The notes under the pieces: model-generated | Databases searched by the model: none | Seen by the model: the letters and a program-made list of their open reading frames with translations, nothing else | Told to the model about the DNA's origin: nothing | Part shown: one piece after another, positions 35,468 to 43,637 of the stretch | How positions within the stretch are numbered: the first letter of the stretch is position 1 | How the letters are laid out: every line of letters starts with the position of its first letter | Translations under genes and position numbers: made by a program | Origin: UBA9653 sp014859835 | Lineage (GTDB): Archaea; Thermoplasmatota; Thermoplasmata; UBA10834 | Reading direction: 5' to 3' | Length of the DNA: 64,000 nucleotides | Assembly (NCBI GenBank): GCA_014859835.1 | Contig: JACZKW010000104.1 | Span: 1-64,000 of the forward strand

Positions 35468-36683
35468 CCTTGCCGAAGCTGGCAGAGAGGTCTCGTACAG
35501 CTTCGACGAAAAAGTCCACCTCATCATCCGTGTTGTAGATGTAGACCGACGCTCTTGCACATCCATCTACAGCAATCTCATCAAAGTATGAATGGCAACA
35601 ATGCATGCCCGAGCGTATCATGATATTCTTGGAATTGTCGAGTATCATGGCGATGTCATGAGGGGTCATTCCATCGATATTGAAGCTGAATATGCCGCCA
35701 CGCATATTCGGATCGAATGGTTTCATGATGGCAACCTCTGGTGTTTGCATGAGAGCTCTGGTCATACGACGGTTGAGCCCGACCTCGTGGTCCCTGATAT
35801 CATCCATCCCAACGGAATTGAGATAATCGACTGCTGCTCCAGTACCCAAGATGCCGGAGTAATTCTGCAGCCCGGTCTCAAAACGCTCTGGAGGTGGGAG
35901 GAGGGTGAACTTGCCACTCCTGACTTCGGTCACCCCGTGACCGCCATACATGATCGGTTCGATGTCAGCGGCAGCACCCTCATTCACATAGAAGATGCCT
36001 ACACCGGATGGCCCCAACATCTTATGGGCCGAAGCAGCGAGATAATCCACCTCAAGCATACCCATGTCCAATGGCATGCTCGGAGCCGCCTGGGCGGCAT
36101 CGAATAGCACGCGCGCACCGTATGAATGTGCAATATCCACGACTTCCCTTGCCGGCAGCGTATAGCCATGGACATTCGATGTAAGACACATCGCGACCAG
36201 CTTCACCCTCTTCGACATCCTTTCATGAAAGGCTTCGACATCGAACGTGGCATCGTCAGATGACGGGACGGAGATGTGTTTGACACCTTTCAATCCGCAT
36301 ACCTTGAATACTGGGACCTGGAGGGAATTGTGCTCATAATCAGTGGTGACGACCTCGTCCCCGGGCTCGAAGTCGTAACCAAGGATCACCGTATTCAGAC
36401 CTTCCGTTGCGTTCTTCAGAAAAGCAATCTCGTTGGCGTTCTCTGCACCAAAGAAGCGAGCGACTTTCGATCGAGCGTCGTCGCATCGGATGGACACTTC
36501 CGTCGCGAGCTTGTGAACACTTCTGCCCGCACATGATGGGAATGCACCATAGTATTCGTTCATAGCCTCCAAGACTTGAACCGGCCGAAGTGATTGGCAT
36601 GCACTATCGAAATAGACCAGGCGGTTGACCCCGGGTTCTGAACTCAGCAACGGGAAGTCCTGTCGGACCCTAGAGACGTCCAT
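35460..36683 (-). CDS. Cysteine desulfurase, SufS-like class V aminotransferase
   Basis: 407 residues. Class V features include YFDSACQSLRP, the region FLKNATEGLNTV, the PLP region FDAAQAAPSMPLD, and the PLP-binding Lys in ASAHKMLGPSGVG. The active-site Cys is in the segment RSGMHCCHSYF, matching the SufS/CsdA group II. It would take sulfur from cysteine for Fe-S clusters or thiolated cofactors. It is divergent from the IscS-type gene with 140 bases between them. It does not sit next to a SufE or SufBC gene here. Confidence 0.88.
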   Translation of the reverse strand: MDVSRVRQDFPLLSSEPGVNRLVYFDSACQSLRPVQVLEAMNEYYGAFPSCAGRSVHKLATEVSIRCDDARSKVARFFGAENANEIAFLKNATEGLNTVILGYDFEPGDEVVTTDYEHNSLQVPVFKVCGLKGVKHISVPSSDDATFDVEAFHERMSKRVKLVAMCLTSNVHGYTLPAREVVDIAHSYGARVLFDAAQAAPSMPLDMGMLEVDYLAASAHKMLGPSGVGIFYVNEGAAADIEPIMYGGHGVTEVRSGKFTLLPPPERFETGLQNYSGILGTGAAVDYLNSVGMDDIRDHEVGLNRRMTRALMQTPEVAIMKPFDPNMRGGIFSFNIDGMTPHDIAMILDNSKNIMIRSGMHCCHSYFDEIAVDGCARASVYIYNTDDEVDFFVEAVRDLSASFGKVR

Positions 36684-36823
36684 ATTGAACGCTCATGGAT
36701 GTCGCTGGACCGTATTAGTCCTTTTCAGTTTGAGGTCGGTCCCAAACCGACAGGCAGGACCGAAAACCCTTATTCACACCGGCAAACTTTTAAGACGACC
36801 AGCTATCATCACCTTCGTTCGTT

Positions 36824-38038
36824 ATGACAGCCAGCTCCAAGAGAAGGGTGTATTTCGACCATAGCGCGACTTCTCAGGTCTTGCCAGAGGTCTTGGAAGC
36901 CATGCTGCCCTTCTTCAGAGAGCGCTTCGGCAATGCATCGAGCATTCATTCCTATGGGCGGGAAGCAAAGGCATCCATGGAGCTCGCTAGGAAGCATGTC
37001 GCCGCCCTGATCAACGCAGACCCGAGGGATATCGTTTTCACATCAGGAGGTACAGAATCGGACAACCTTGCATTGAAGGGAGTCGCGATGTACAAGGGTC
37101 GGACAGAAGGACACATCATAACCAGCGTGATCGAGCACCCTGCAATCCTTGAATCGTGCGAGTATCTGGAGCGTGTAGGTTTCGATATCACCAAACTGCC
37201 AGTCACCAGAGAAGGGCTTGTGGACCCTGCTGAATTGGAGAGGGCGATCAGGGGCGACACAGCACTCATATCCATCATGGCAGCGAACAACGAGATCGGA
37301 ACGATTCAGCCGATCAATGAAATAGGAAGGATCGCGCAGTCCAAAGGGATCCCGTTCCACACGGATGCGGTACAGGCCGTTGGAAAGATGCCAATCGATG
37401 TGAAAAAGGACGGCATGGACCTCTTATCACTCTCCTCGCACAAGCTACACGGACCCAAAGGCGTTGGGGCGCTGTATGTTAAGAAGGGCATCAAGATAGA
37501 ACCGATGATGCACGGCGGAGGGCACGAGCACGGATTGAGATCCTCGACGGAGAATGTGCCGGGAATAATCGGTCTGGGCAAGGCCGCGGAGCTTGCCAGA
37601 AGAGATTTCGAACCGGTGACCGATCGCATGAGATCCCTTAGAGACAAGATCATAGACAGTATCCCGCAATTGGTCGAGAGATCCTATCTGAACGGTCACA
37701 GGACCAATCGACTCGTCAATAATGCACATTTCAGGTTCGATTTCATCGAAGGTGAGGCGCTCATACTGCAGCTGGATTTCAAAGGCATCGCTGCATCCAC
37801 CGGATCTGCGTGCTCGACAGGATCCCTGGAACCGTCCCATGTACTGCTGGCACTGGGATTGACTCACGAGCAGGCGCACGGCAGCCTCAGACTCACATTG
37901 GGACGGGAAAACACCTATGAGGATGTAGATTACTTACTGGAAGCGCTACCCGGTGTGGTCTCGAAGCTGAGAGAGATATCCCCGTTCAACGAGGAAAGGC
38001 CCATGGGAGCCAGTGAGGGTGGAAGCTGTGTACACTGA
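36824..38038 (+). CDS. iscS: Cysteine desulfurase IscS/NifS
   Basis: 404 residues. It begins VYFDHSATSQVLPEVLEAM, has the PLP motifs TSGGTESDN, HTDAVQAVGK and SLSSHKLHGPKG (Schiff-base Lys), and the loop Cys in TGSACSTGS, the group I signature. It supplies sulfur to the scaffold protein IscU encoded directly downstream; the two genes overlap by 11 bases. The last ~30 residues include CVH at the very end, which lies over the start of iscU. Confidence 0.92.
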   Translation: MTASSKRRVYFDHSATSQVLPEVLEAMLPFFRERFGNASSIHSYGREAKASMELARKHVAALINADPRDIVFTSGGTESDNLALKGVAMYKGRTEGHIITSVIEHPAILESCEYLERVGFDITKLPVTREGLVDPAELERAIRGDTALISIMAANNEIGTIQPINEIGRIAQSKGIPFHTDAVQAVGKMPIDVKKDGMDLLSLSSHKLHGPKGVGALYVKKGIKIEPMMHGGGHEHGLRSSTENVPGIIGLGKAAELARRDFEPVTDRMRSLRDKIIDSIPQLVERSYLNGHRTNRLVNNAHFRFDFIEGEALILQLDFKGIAASTGSACSTGSLEPSHVLLALGLTHEQAHGSLRLTLGRENTYEDVDYLLEALPGVVSKLREISPFNEERPMGASEGGSCVH

Positions 38039-38411
38039 GAAGGTTATGGATCACTTCGCAAATCCGAGGAATGTCGGTGAGATACCCGATGCGGATGGTA
38101 TCGGAAAGGTAGGGAATCCCCAGTGCGGAGATGTCATGTGGCTGTACATCAAGGTCAGGGATGACATCGTCACCGATATCAAGTTCAAGACCTTTGGTTG
38201 CGGAGCGGCCATCGCGACGAGTTCCATGATCACGGAGTTGGCAATTGGTAAGACCCTGGAGGAGGCCAAGAAGATATCCAGACAGGATGTCGCCGAGTCG
38301 CTCGATGGCCTGCCGCCTCAGAAGATGCACTGTTCCAACCTGGCAGCGGACGCATTGAGAAAGGCCATCGAGGATTATGAGACGAAGAAGGCAGCGAAGG
38401 CCAAGGCCTGA
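38028..38411 (+). CDS. iscU: Fe-S cluster scaffold IscU/NifU-N
   Basis: 127 residues from GTG 38028 (VYTEKVMDHFANPRNVG), which is the family N-terminus and follows GAGGGTGG; GTG 38013 would add 5 residues. The three scaffold cysteines are seen in NPQCGD, FGCGAAIATSS and MHCSNLA. It assembles clusters with IscS. Overlap with iscS implies cotranslation. The C-terminus is a Lys/Ala-rich tail. Confidence 0.92.
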   Translation: MYTEKVMDHFANPRNVGEIPDADGIGKVGNPQCGDVMWLYIKVRDDIVTDIKFKTFGCGAAIATSSMITELAIGKTLEEAKKISRQDVAESLDGLPPQKMHCSNLAADALRKAIEDYETKKAAKAKA

Positions 38412-38486
38412 CCCTCTTATCATCATTGAGAGGCGGACCTTTCAGTAAAGTTCTTCTAGATGTAGGGGCAATCCACAACGAAGCCC

Positions 38487-39404
38487 ATGGCGGATTTGTC
38501 AGTCGATATCTGTGGTTTGAGCCTCAAGAACCCGACGATGCTTGCCTCAGGAGTTTTGGATGAGACAGGCAAGACAATGGTTTCAGTCGCGCGCGCGGGT
38601 GCGGGCGCGTTGGTGACAAAATCAATCGGCAGAGAGCCCAGGCAAGGGCACGGCAGTCCATGCATCGTGGAGCTTGGTGACAGCCTGGTGAATGCCATGG
38701 GACTGCCCAACCCAGGCATAGATGGCTTCGGCAGGGAGCTGGAGGAAGCCAGGAAGGCGGGGGTGCCGATCATCGGGAGCGTGTTCGGAGGAGGCGAAGC
38801 CGAGATCGCAGAGATGGCTCGCTTGATGGCAGATGCGGGGGCTGATGCAATCGAACTCAATCTCAGCTGCCCCCATGCCAGAGGATTCGGCGCGGAAGTC
38901 GGCTCGACCCCCGAGATGGTGGAGAGCATCTGCAGAGCTGCCAGGAGCGGCTTGGATATACCGATGTTCGCGAAGCTGACACCTAACACCTCGTCCATCG
39001 TTGATCTGGCAAAGGCCGCGGAAAGGGGTGGCGCGGACGCGATAGTAGCGATCAATACGTTGAAGGGGATGGTCATATCGCCAGAGGCAAGGATGCCGGT
39101 CCTCGCGAATAGGTTCGGAGGACTATCTGGACCATCGATAAGACCCATCGGGGTCAGATGTGTTTATGAGATAAGGGGCGCGGTTAAAATACCGATCATT
39201 GGCGTCGGAGGAATCGAATCAGGCAACGACGCACTCGAGTACATAATGGCGGGAGCTAGCTCGGTTCAGATAGGGACAGCTGTCTGGAAGCACGGACCGG
39301 AGGTCTTCAGCAAGGTCTGTGAGGACATCTCAGAGTTCATGAATCGAAATGGCTTCGACAGGATTTTCGAGATGGTGGGGGTTGCCCATGAAGTCAAGCA
39401 TTAG
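38487..39404 (+). CDS. pyrD: Dihydroorotate dehydrogenase, class 1B catalytic subunit
   Basis: 305 residues, normal length. It has the FMN-barrel motifs of the class 1 enzyme: VTKSIGREPRQGH, NAMGLPNPG, ELNLSCPHARGFG with the catalytic Cys of the 1B type, AINTLKGM, and the phosphate-binding IIGVGGIESGNDALEYIMAGAS. It oxidises dihydroorotate to orotate in pyrimidine synthesis and passes electrons to PyrK, encoded next with a 17-base overlap. Confidence 0.93.
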   Translation: MADLSVDICGLSLKNPTMLASGVLDETGKTMVSVARAGAGALVTKSIGREPRQGHGSPCIVELGDSLVNAMGLPNPGIDGFGRELEEARKAGVPIIGSVFGGGEAEIAEMARLMADAGADAIELNLSCPHARGFGAEVGSTPEMVESICRAARSGLDIPMFAKLTPNTSSIVDLAKAAERGGADAIVAINTLKGMVISPEARMPVLANRFGGLSGPSIRPIGVRCVYEIRGAVKIPIIGVGGIESGNDALEYIMAGASSVQIGTAVWKHGPEVFSKVCEDISEFMNRNGFDRIFEMVGVAHEVKH

Positions 39405-40170
39405 GATGTTGAAGGTCTCGGAACACATCGACGAGACACCGAACATCAGGACTATCGTGCTTGACGGTTCGATCGAGGCTGAACCAGGACAGTTCGTCAT
39501 GGTTTGGGTACCAGGCGTGGACGAATTCCCTATGTCGATATCATACATCGGGGATCAGATGGGGATAACATACCAGATCGTAGGGGATGGCACCAAAGCG
39601 CTCTCCATCAAACACGTGGGTGATCTCGTTGGCATTCGAGGACCCTATGGTAAGGGATACACTCCTGTTGGCAGGAAACCGCTCGTTGTCGCTGGTGGGA
39701 CAGGCATGGCGGCACTCTCACCACTCATCGAGCGGCTCAAAGTGAATCAGTCGGAAGTCAGAGTTATTATCGGTGCTCGGACGGCCAGGGAGATTCTGTT
39801 CAGGGATCGAGCGATGAAGGTTGGTGCTGAGGTCATGATCACCACCGATGACGGGTCTGAAGGAGAGAAGGGATTCGCGACGGACATCGCTGTCCCGATT
39901 CTGCAGACCCGCGAGCATGATATCGTATACTGCTGTGGCCCTGAGCGGATGATGACGAAGCTCGCAGACAAGTGTAGCGAACTTTCGATACCGATGCAGG
40001 CATCAGTCGAGAGATTGATGAAATGCGGGATAGGGATTTGTGACTCCTGCGCCATCGATGGACTGCACGTTTGCCGGGATGGACCGGTCTTCTCGATCGA
40101 TGTTCTGAAAGGGTTCTCGGAATTTGGACGCACGAAGCTCGACGCGACCGGGCGCAGAACCGACATATGA
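39388..40170 (+). CDS. pyrK: Dihydroorotate dehydrogenase electron-transfer subunit
   Basis: 260 residues from ATG 39388, which follows GGTGGGGG inside pyrD; the longer frame from 39349 is not needed. It has the FAD-binding domain (PGQFVMVWVPG, MSISYI), the NAD-binding motif VVAGGTGMAALSPLI, and the C-terminal 2Fe-2S motif CGIGICDSC..C. It re-oxidises PyrD, sending electrons to NAD or, in some archaea, another acceptor. Confidence 0.92.
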   Translation: MKSSIRMLKVSEHIDETPNIRTIVLDGSIEAEPGQFVMVWVPGVDEFPMSISYIGDQMGITYQIVGDGTKALSIKHVGDLVGIRGPYGKGYTPVGRKPLVVAGGTGMAALSPLIERLKVNQSEVRVIIGARTAREILFRDRAMKVGAEVMITTDDGSEGEKGFATDIAVPILQTREHDIVYCCGPERMMTKLADKCSELSIPMQASVERLMKCGIGICDSCAIDGLHVCRDGPVFSIDVLKGFSEFGRTKLDATGRRTDI

Positions 40171-40338
40171 ATCCGAGAACAACGCACCTTATCGTACTAA
40201 GATTCTTGATTTCGAATCGAAATCATGTCTCACGCTGCACAAGTGGTACTGGCGCCTGCAGCTATTTACCATTCTATGAGCAGAATAGAAATCCTTTTTA
40301 ACTCGTGTGCATCAATGGGCGCCTCATAGAGGGATAAC

Positions 40339-40488
40339 TTGCCACAGCAAGTAACGAAATGGAACCAGAGATACGAGCAGATCGAGACTTCGTGCAGCGA
40401 GAAATACCATTGCACCCCGTGCACGTATCCGAACTGTCAGAGACAGGTCAGGTTGTCCAAGAGCGCAAAAGCATTTGGAAAGGCATGA
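40339..40488 (+). CDS. 49-residue Cys-rich small protein
   Basis: An unlisted short frame starting at TTG 40339 (PQQVTKWNQRYEQIE...) and ending at TGA 40488. It is hydrophilic and has four cysteines as C-x5-C-x2-C-x5-C within CSEKYHCTPCTYPNC, which could bind zinc or an Fe-S cluster. GAGGGAT lies 4 bases before the start, and CTTTTTAAC (near 40293) is a plausible box A. A hairpin follows at 40525. I do not recognise it; the Cys pattern and the expression signals are why I think it is real. Confidence 0.55.
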   Translation: MPQQVTKWNQRYEQIETSCSEKYHCTPCTYPNCQRQVRLSKSAKAFGKA

Positions 40489-40524
40489 TCAGACTTGACT
40501 AAACCCTTTGAACCACCACACCAT

Positions 40525-40547
40525 CGGGCCCGAGGATCTCGGGTCCG
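40525..40547 (+). terminator. Hairpin between convergent genes
   Basis: GGGCCCGAG / CTCGGGTCC with loop GAT, a 9-base stem with one G-T pair, lies 37 bases after the small Cys-rich gene and 5 bases beyond the stop of the convergent synthase gene. It may terminate both. Confidence 0.5.
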
Positions 40548-40551
40548 AAAT

Positions 40552-41796
40552 TCATTCTTTATCTTCAGAGCAATCAGGGAGACCTAGGTCCGGCTTCAGG
40601 ATCCCATCCACTATTTTCCAGAACTCATCATCGGAGATCCGGCCATGATCCTCACCGGCACGCTTTATGGCCCGCACGATATCGCATATCTGCTCCTGGC
40701 TGGCCTTGATATCCTTCTCTTCGAGCCTGTTCACGACGATATGGGATCCAGAATGCTTGCCTAGGACCAGGCGGCGTTTATTGCCAACTTCCTCAGGGTT
40801 CACACATTCGTAGGTCAATGGGCAGTTGAGCACAGCGGCAACATGTATCCCAGATTCGTGTGAGAAAGCATTAGGGCCCACCCACGGCTGGTTAGCTGGA
40901 ATGGATAGATCCGCGGATTCGAAGACCAGTTTCGTCAAATCTGTAAGGCCTTCCGTTCGGATTCCGATATCCTTCTTATAGAGGTGCTTCAGAGCCATCA
41001 CAAGCTGCTCAAGAGACGCATTACCAGCTCGCTCCCCGATCCCTCCAACGGTCGTGGCGATCGCCTCAGCACCACTGGATAGCGCCGCTATCGAGTTGAC
41101 GACCGCGAGGCCGAAGTCGTTGTGCAGATGAGCAGAGATGGGCAGATCTATCGAGTCGCGTATCTTGCGAACGAGGTATTCGACCGCCTCGGGGCCTGCG
41201 CAGCCGAGTGTGTCGGTTATCCCCAGCCTCACCGCACCAGCCTCCGCAGATGCTTTGAAAAGGTCGAGCATGAAACCTACATCGGATCTTGTGCTGTCCT
41301 CGGAACTCATGCTCACCTTGAGGCCATGCGAACGTGCATAATCAACGGCGACCACGGCCTTTTCGATCACCTGCTCCCTGGTCATCTTCAATTTGTATCT
41401 GAGGTGAAGTTCACTGGTCGCGATGAACAGCAGGACCATATCGACATCACACTCGATCGCGGCGTCGACATCTGCCGTCAACGTTCTGGACAGGCAGAGG
41501 ATCTCTGAGTCCAGATTGAGAGAGGCTATTGACTTCACCGCCTTTCTCTCGCCATCTGAGACAGCAGGGAATCCAGCTTCGATCTGGTGCACGCGTATCT
41601 CGTCCAGTTTTCTGGCGATCGCGACTTTCTGATCGAGGGTGAAATGGATCCCAGGCATCTGTTCGCCGTCCCTCAGCGTGCTATCGTAGACGACGACATG
41701 TTCAGGAAACGCACGCTTTGAGATCGCGTTGTAAGGGCTGATAGCAGCGAACTTCACAACTGGTCGAATCCCATGCACGGTATTAATCTTGTCCAC
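40552..41796 (-). CDS. Homocitrate/2-isopropylmalate synthase-family enzyme
   Basis: 414 residues. It belongs to the DRE-TIM family: DSTLRDGEQMPG, the metal-binding HLHNDFG, and IGERAGNASLE. It has the communication region (NAFSHESGIHV, LGKHSGSH) but no room for the full C-terminal regulatory domain of LeuA, so homocitrate synthase (NifV/AksA-like) or Re-citrate synthase are also possible. All condense acetyl-CoA with a 2-oxoacid. I cannot choose the substrate from sequence. No other leucine, lysine or coenzyme B genes are adjacent. It may use the hairpin at 40525 as terminator. Confidence 0.82.
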   Translation of the reverse strand: MDKINTVHGIRPVVKFAAISPYNAISKRAFPEHVVVYDSTLRDGEQMPGIHFTLDQKVAIARKLDEIRVHQIEAGFPAVSDGERKAVKSIASLNLDSEILCLSRTLTADVDAAIECDVDMVLLFIATSELHLRYKLKMTREQVIEKAVVAVDYARSHGLKVSMSSEDSTRSDVGFMLDLFKASAEAGAVRLGITDTLGCAGPEAVEYLVRKIRDSIDLPISAHLHNDFGLAVVNSIAALSSGAEAIATTVGGIGERAGNASLEQLVMALKHLYKKDIGIRTEGLTDLTKLVFESADLSIPANQPWVGPNAFSHESGIHVAAVLNCPLTYECVNPEEVGNKRRLVLGKHSGSHIVVNRLEEKDIKASQEQICDIVRAIKRAGEDHGRISDDEFWKIVDGILKPDLGLPDCSEDKE

Positions 41797-41862
41797 GACG
41801 GAGGAATGATCGATGATGAGATAGGCAGTTCTGGGCGGGTTTCATCATGACTTCATGAAAAC

Positions 41863-41870
41863 CATAAATA
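41863..41870 (+). promoter_or_regulatory. Box A promoter of tRNA-Cys
   Basis: CATAAATA is centred about 31 bases from the mature 5' end of tRNA-Cys, close to the canonical -26/-30 box A position, so transcription starts at or just before the tRNA. Confidence 0.6.
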
Positions 41871-41897
41871 GACAGTTTGTGATAGACGCCAGGCCGT

Positions 41898-41971
41898 GCC
41901 GGGGTGACAGAGCGGCCATGTGGCGGACTGCAGATCCGCATACAGGAGTTCAAATCTCCTCCCCGGCCCCA
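41898..41971 (+). tRNA. tRNA-Cys (anticodon GCA)
   Basis: Cloverleaf with acceptor GCCGGGG/CCCCGGC, discriminator C, and an encoded CCA (41969-41971). The anticodon stem GCGGA/TCCGC encloses CTGCAGA, anticodon GCA. The T arm AGGAGTTCAAATCTCCT is regular. It lies ~4.5 kb before the gene for its synthetase, CysS. Confidence 0.95.
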
Positions 41972-42084
41972 CCCGTGTTACATTCTGGCATTGAAAAGTT
42001 TATAGTCTATCTGGCATTATCGAACCGAGAGGGCAGCTTCTTTCTGACATTGAGGCGCCAGAAACTTTGGATTGCGGTGTGGAA

Positions 42085-42459
42085 ATGAAGACACCATGTG
42101 AACTCGTTGTTGGAAAAATCCTCCCTACACTCAGGGCATCTGTTGTAAGGGAACTTTCAGGCAAGTACAGGATGAAGCAATCGGAGATCGCCAAGAAATT
42201 AGGCATCACCCAGGCATCGGTGAGCCAGTATCTCAGCTCAACGAGAGGCGGTAACGCGAAGATGCTCGAGGATTTCCCCAAGATATTAGATTATGCGGAT
42301 GAGATCTCGAAAAGGATAGTCGCCGGAGAGTCGAGATACGAGTGGTACGGCGTCCTCTGCAAGGCATGCAACGACATCCGGAGCGAGGAGCGCTTCTGCA
42401 AGATGCACAGGATATCCGCGAAGCTGAGCGGCTGCGAGATCTGCAAGAAGAAGAACTGA
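42085..42459 (+). CDS. HTH transcription regulator with C-terminal Cys cluster
   Basis: 124 residues from ATG 42085 (GGTGTGG upstream). The N-terminal half has the HTH pattern MKQSEIAKKLGITQASVSQYLS, as in the COG2522-type predicted regulators. The C-terminal half has cysteines in LCKACNDI, FCKMH and GCEICKKKN, which could bind a metal or an Fe-S cluster. It follows tRNA-Cys by 113 bases. It could regulate a nearby sulfur or cysteine gene, but no target is proven. Confidence 0.78.
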   Translation: MKTPCELVVGKILPTLRASVVRELSGKYRMKQSEIAKKLGITQASVSQYLSSTRGGNAKMLEDFPKILDYADEISKRIVAGESRYEWYGVLCKACNDIRSEERFCKMHRISAKLSGCEICKKKN

Positions 42460-42486
42460 GCGATTTCTTAGGAAAACATGAATAAT

Positions 42487-42512
42487 GGGCTTGGGCATTT
42501 CGCCCAGAGCCC
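42487..42512 (+). terminator. Hairpin between convergent regulator and secreted-protein genes
   Basis: GGGCTTGGGC / GCCCAGAGCCC, an interrupted stem around ATTTC, lies 27 bases after the regulator stop and 33 bases beyond the end of the convergent secreted-protein gene, followed on the plus strand by TGTAAATTGTTTG. Confidence 0.5.
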
Positions 42513-42544
42513 TGTAAATTGTTTGACTCGATTCTGCCCTATGT

Positions 42545-43348
42545 CTACTTCTCACCGAGGGTGATCTCGATCATCGTATAGGTCGTACCGTAATCGTACG
42601 CGTTCAACGAGAAGTTGTCGTCCTCGCTGAACATGCCAGGGTCAACCATTCCCTCGATGGAGATCGTGTTGTATTCGACCAGTATATCCGTTCCGGGATA
42701 CGTTTCCATTTCAGCATCGACCAGCCTGAAGGTCAGCCTGTAGTCCCCTTTGGTCAGATTTCCAGTATCCCAGTTGTAGCCATAGAGAAGCATGCCGACC
42801 TGGTTAACTTCAGCGGAATAGGCATCCGTCGTACCATCTACCCACAGACCGGATTCAGTTGTCCCGGTCCAGACTGTTTCAGCCACGGCTCCGGAATCAT
42901 CGAGCTTTTCAATCGTGAATGATGCACAGATGGTGTAGACTGAGGCCGTCGGGTCCATGCTGTCTAGCAGGATTACTTCGGTCCTGATCATATCCCCAAC
43001 CCTCCATTCATGGAGAACCAGGTTGTCAGACCAATCGGCTACGACTGCCATATCGCTGGAATTCATCATGTGCTCCTGCTCCGGGAAGCTCGGGTTCGTG
43101 TACCACGTATCGACCTCGAACAACGAGCCGTCCATGTAGATACCATTGCCAGTATCATCAACGACTACTCTCTCACCGAAGTTTATACTCTGGTTGAGAA
43201 AGAATGTGCCGGGGTCATCGGGTCTGTCTCCGTTGTGCCCACCGTTACTTCCACCCGCATTCACAGATTGTGCAGCACTGGCAGCGCCCGTGAAGGCAGC
43301 AGTCATAAGGACGACCAGCACTACAGCTGTCACACCAAATCTCTTCAT
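42545..43348 (-). CDS. Secreted protein, paralog A
   Basis: 267 residues from ATG 43348 (GGGGGAGAC upstream). A signal peptide (RFGVTAVVLVVLMTAAFTGAASA) precedes a Gly/Asn-rich linker and a beta-rich domain. It shares with paralog B: FxxNQSINFGE / MNQNIGFGE, DWSDNLVLHEW / NWSDDLVLHQF, RTEVILLD / RTEVILWD, TDAYSAEVNQ and LLYGYNWDT. No family is recognised. No C-terminal anchor is seen, so it is probably released or bound to the envelope by other means. Transcribed from a promoter with flanking GTCAGTA sites. Confidence 0.75.
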   Translation of the reverse strand: MKRFGVTAVVLVVLMTAAFTGAASAAQSVNAGGSNGGHNGDRPDDPGTFFLNQSINFGERVVVDDTGNGIYMDGSLFEVDTWYTNPSFPEQEHMMNSSDMAVVADWSDNLVLHEWRVGDMIRTEVILLDSMDPTASVYTICASFTIEKLDDSGAVAETVWTGTTESGLWVDGTTDAYSAEVNQVGMLLYGYNWDTGNLTKGDYRLTFRLVDAEMETYPGTDILVEYNTISIEGMVDPGMFSEDDNFSLNAYDYGTTYTMIEITLGEK

Positions 43349-43372
43349 TTGTTTGTCTCCCCCTTTGTCTCC

Positions 43373-43390
43373 GACCGTCTTTGAACGGTC
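43373..43390 (-). promoter_or_regulatory. Leader hairpin of secreted paralog A
   Basis: On the minus strand GACCGT / ACGGTC with a 6-base loop lies just before the GGAGAC..GGGGGAG ribosome region of paralog A. It shares its last bases with the operator-like repeat at 43388-43405. Confidence 0.4.
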
Positions 43391-43405
43391 AGTATTCGTA
43401 CTGAC
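43388..43405 (-). promoter_or_regulatory. Operator-like inverted repeat, paralog A leader
   Basis: GTCAGTA-TTCG-TACTGAC, a perfect 7-base inverted repeat. It lies ~40 bases downstream of the TATA element (ATATAGATG near 43443-43451, minus strand), i.e. around +15 to +32 of the predicted transcript. Confidence 0.55.
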
Positions 43406-43454
43406 TTGGTCTTCCGGCCGTAGCTTCTCACGAAGTAACACATCTATATTCACG

Positions 43455-43474
43455 ATTTTGGTACAAGATTGAAA
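43455..43474 (-). promoter_or_regulatory. Conserved element upstream of TATA, paralog A
   Basis: The stretch ATTTTGGTACAAGATTGAAA (given as plus strand) is nearly the same as 44491-44511 upstream of paralog B, and lies just upstream of the TATA box in both. Confidence 0.5.
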
Positions 43475-43494
43475 CTAACAGCGCTAAAACACCG

Positions 43495-43513
43495 TACTGA
43501 CTGGGGGTCAGTA
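43495..43513 (-). promoter_or_regulatory. Distal operator-like inverted repeat, paralog A
   Basis: TACTGAC-TGGGG-GTCAGTA, the same 7-base half-sites in the opposite order, ~50 bases upstream of the TATA element. Together with 43388-43405 it brackets the promoter. Confidence 0.55.
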
Positions 43514-43570
43514 GAAGATACGCCCCAAATCGAAAGAGCAGACGATTAACAGAGATAAAAGAATATGAGA

Positions 43571-43600
43571 GGTGGTCGGCAGCCTCTGAGGCCGAGCACC
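43571..43600 (-). terminator. Hairpin after secreted paralog B
   Basis: GGTGGTCGGC / GCCGAGCACC (one mismatch) lies 37 bases beyond the stop of paralog B on the minus strand and is followed there by TCTCATATTCTTTTA. It probably ends paralog B transcription before the paralog A promoter. Confidence 0.5.
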
Positions 43601-43637
43601 AATTAAGGTTTTTCAGCGTTCTTGGATTTATTGACGC

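Noticed and set aside
40552..41796. Assignment as leucine-pathway LeuA
   Set aside because: Too short for the LeuA regulatory domain and no leucine genes nearby; homocitrate or Re-citrate synthase remain equally possible, so no gene symbol was given.
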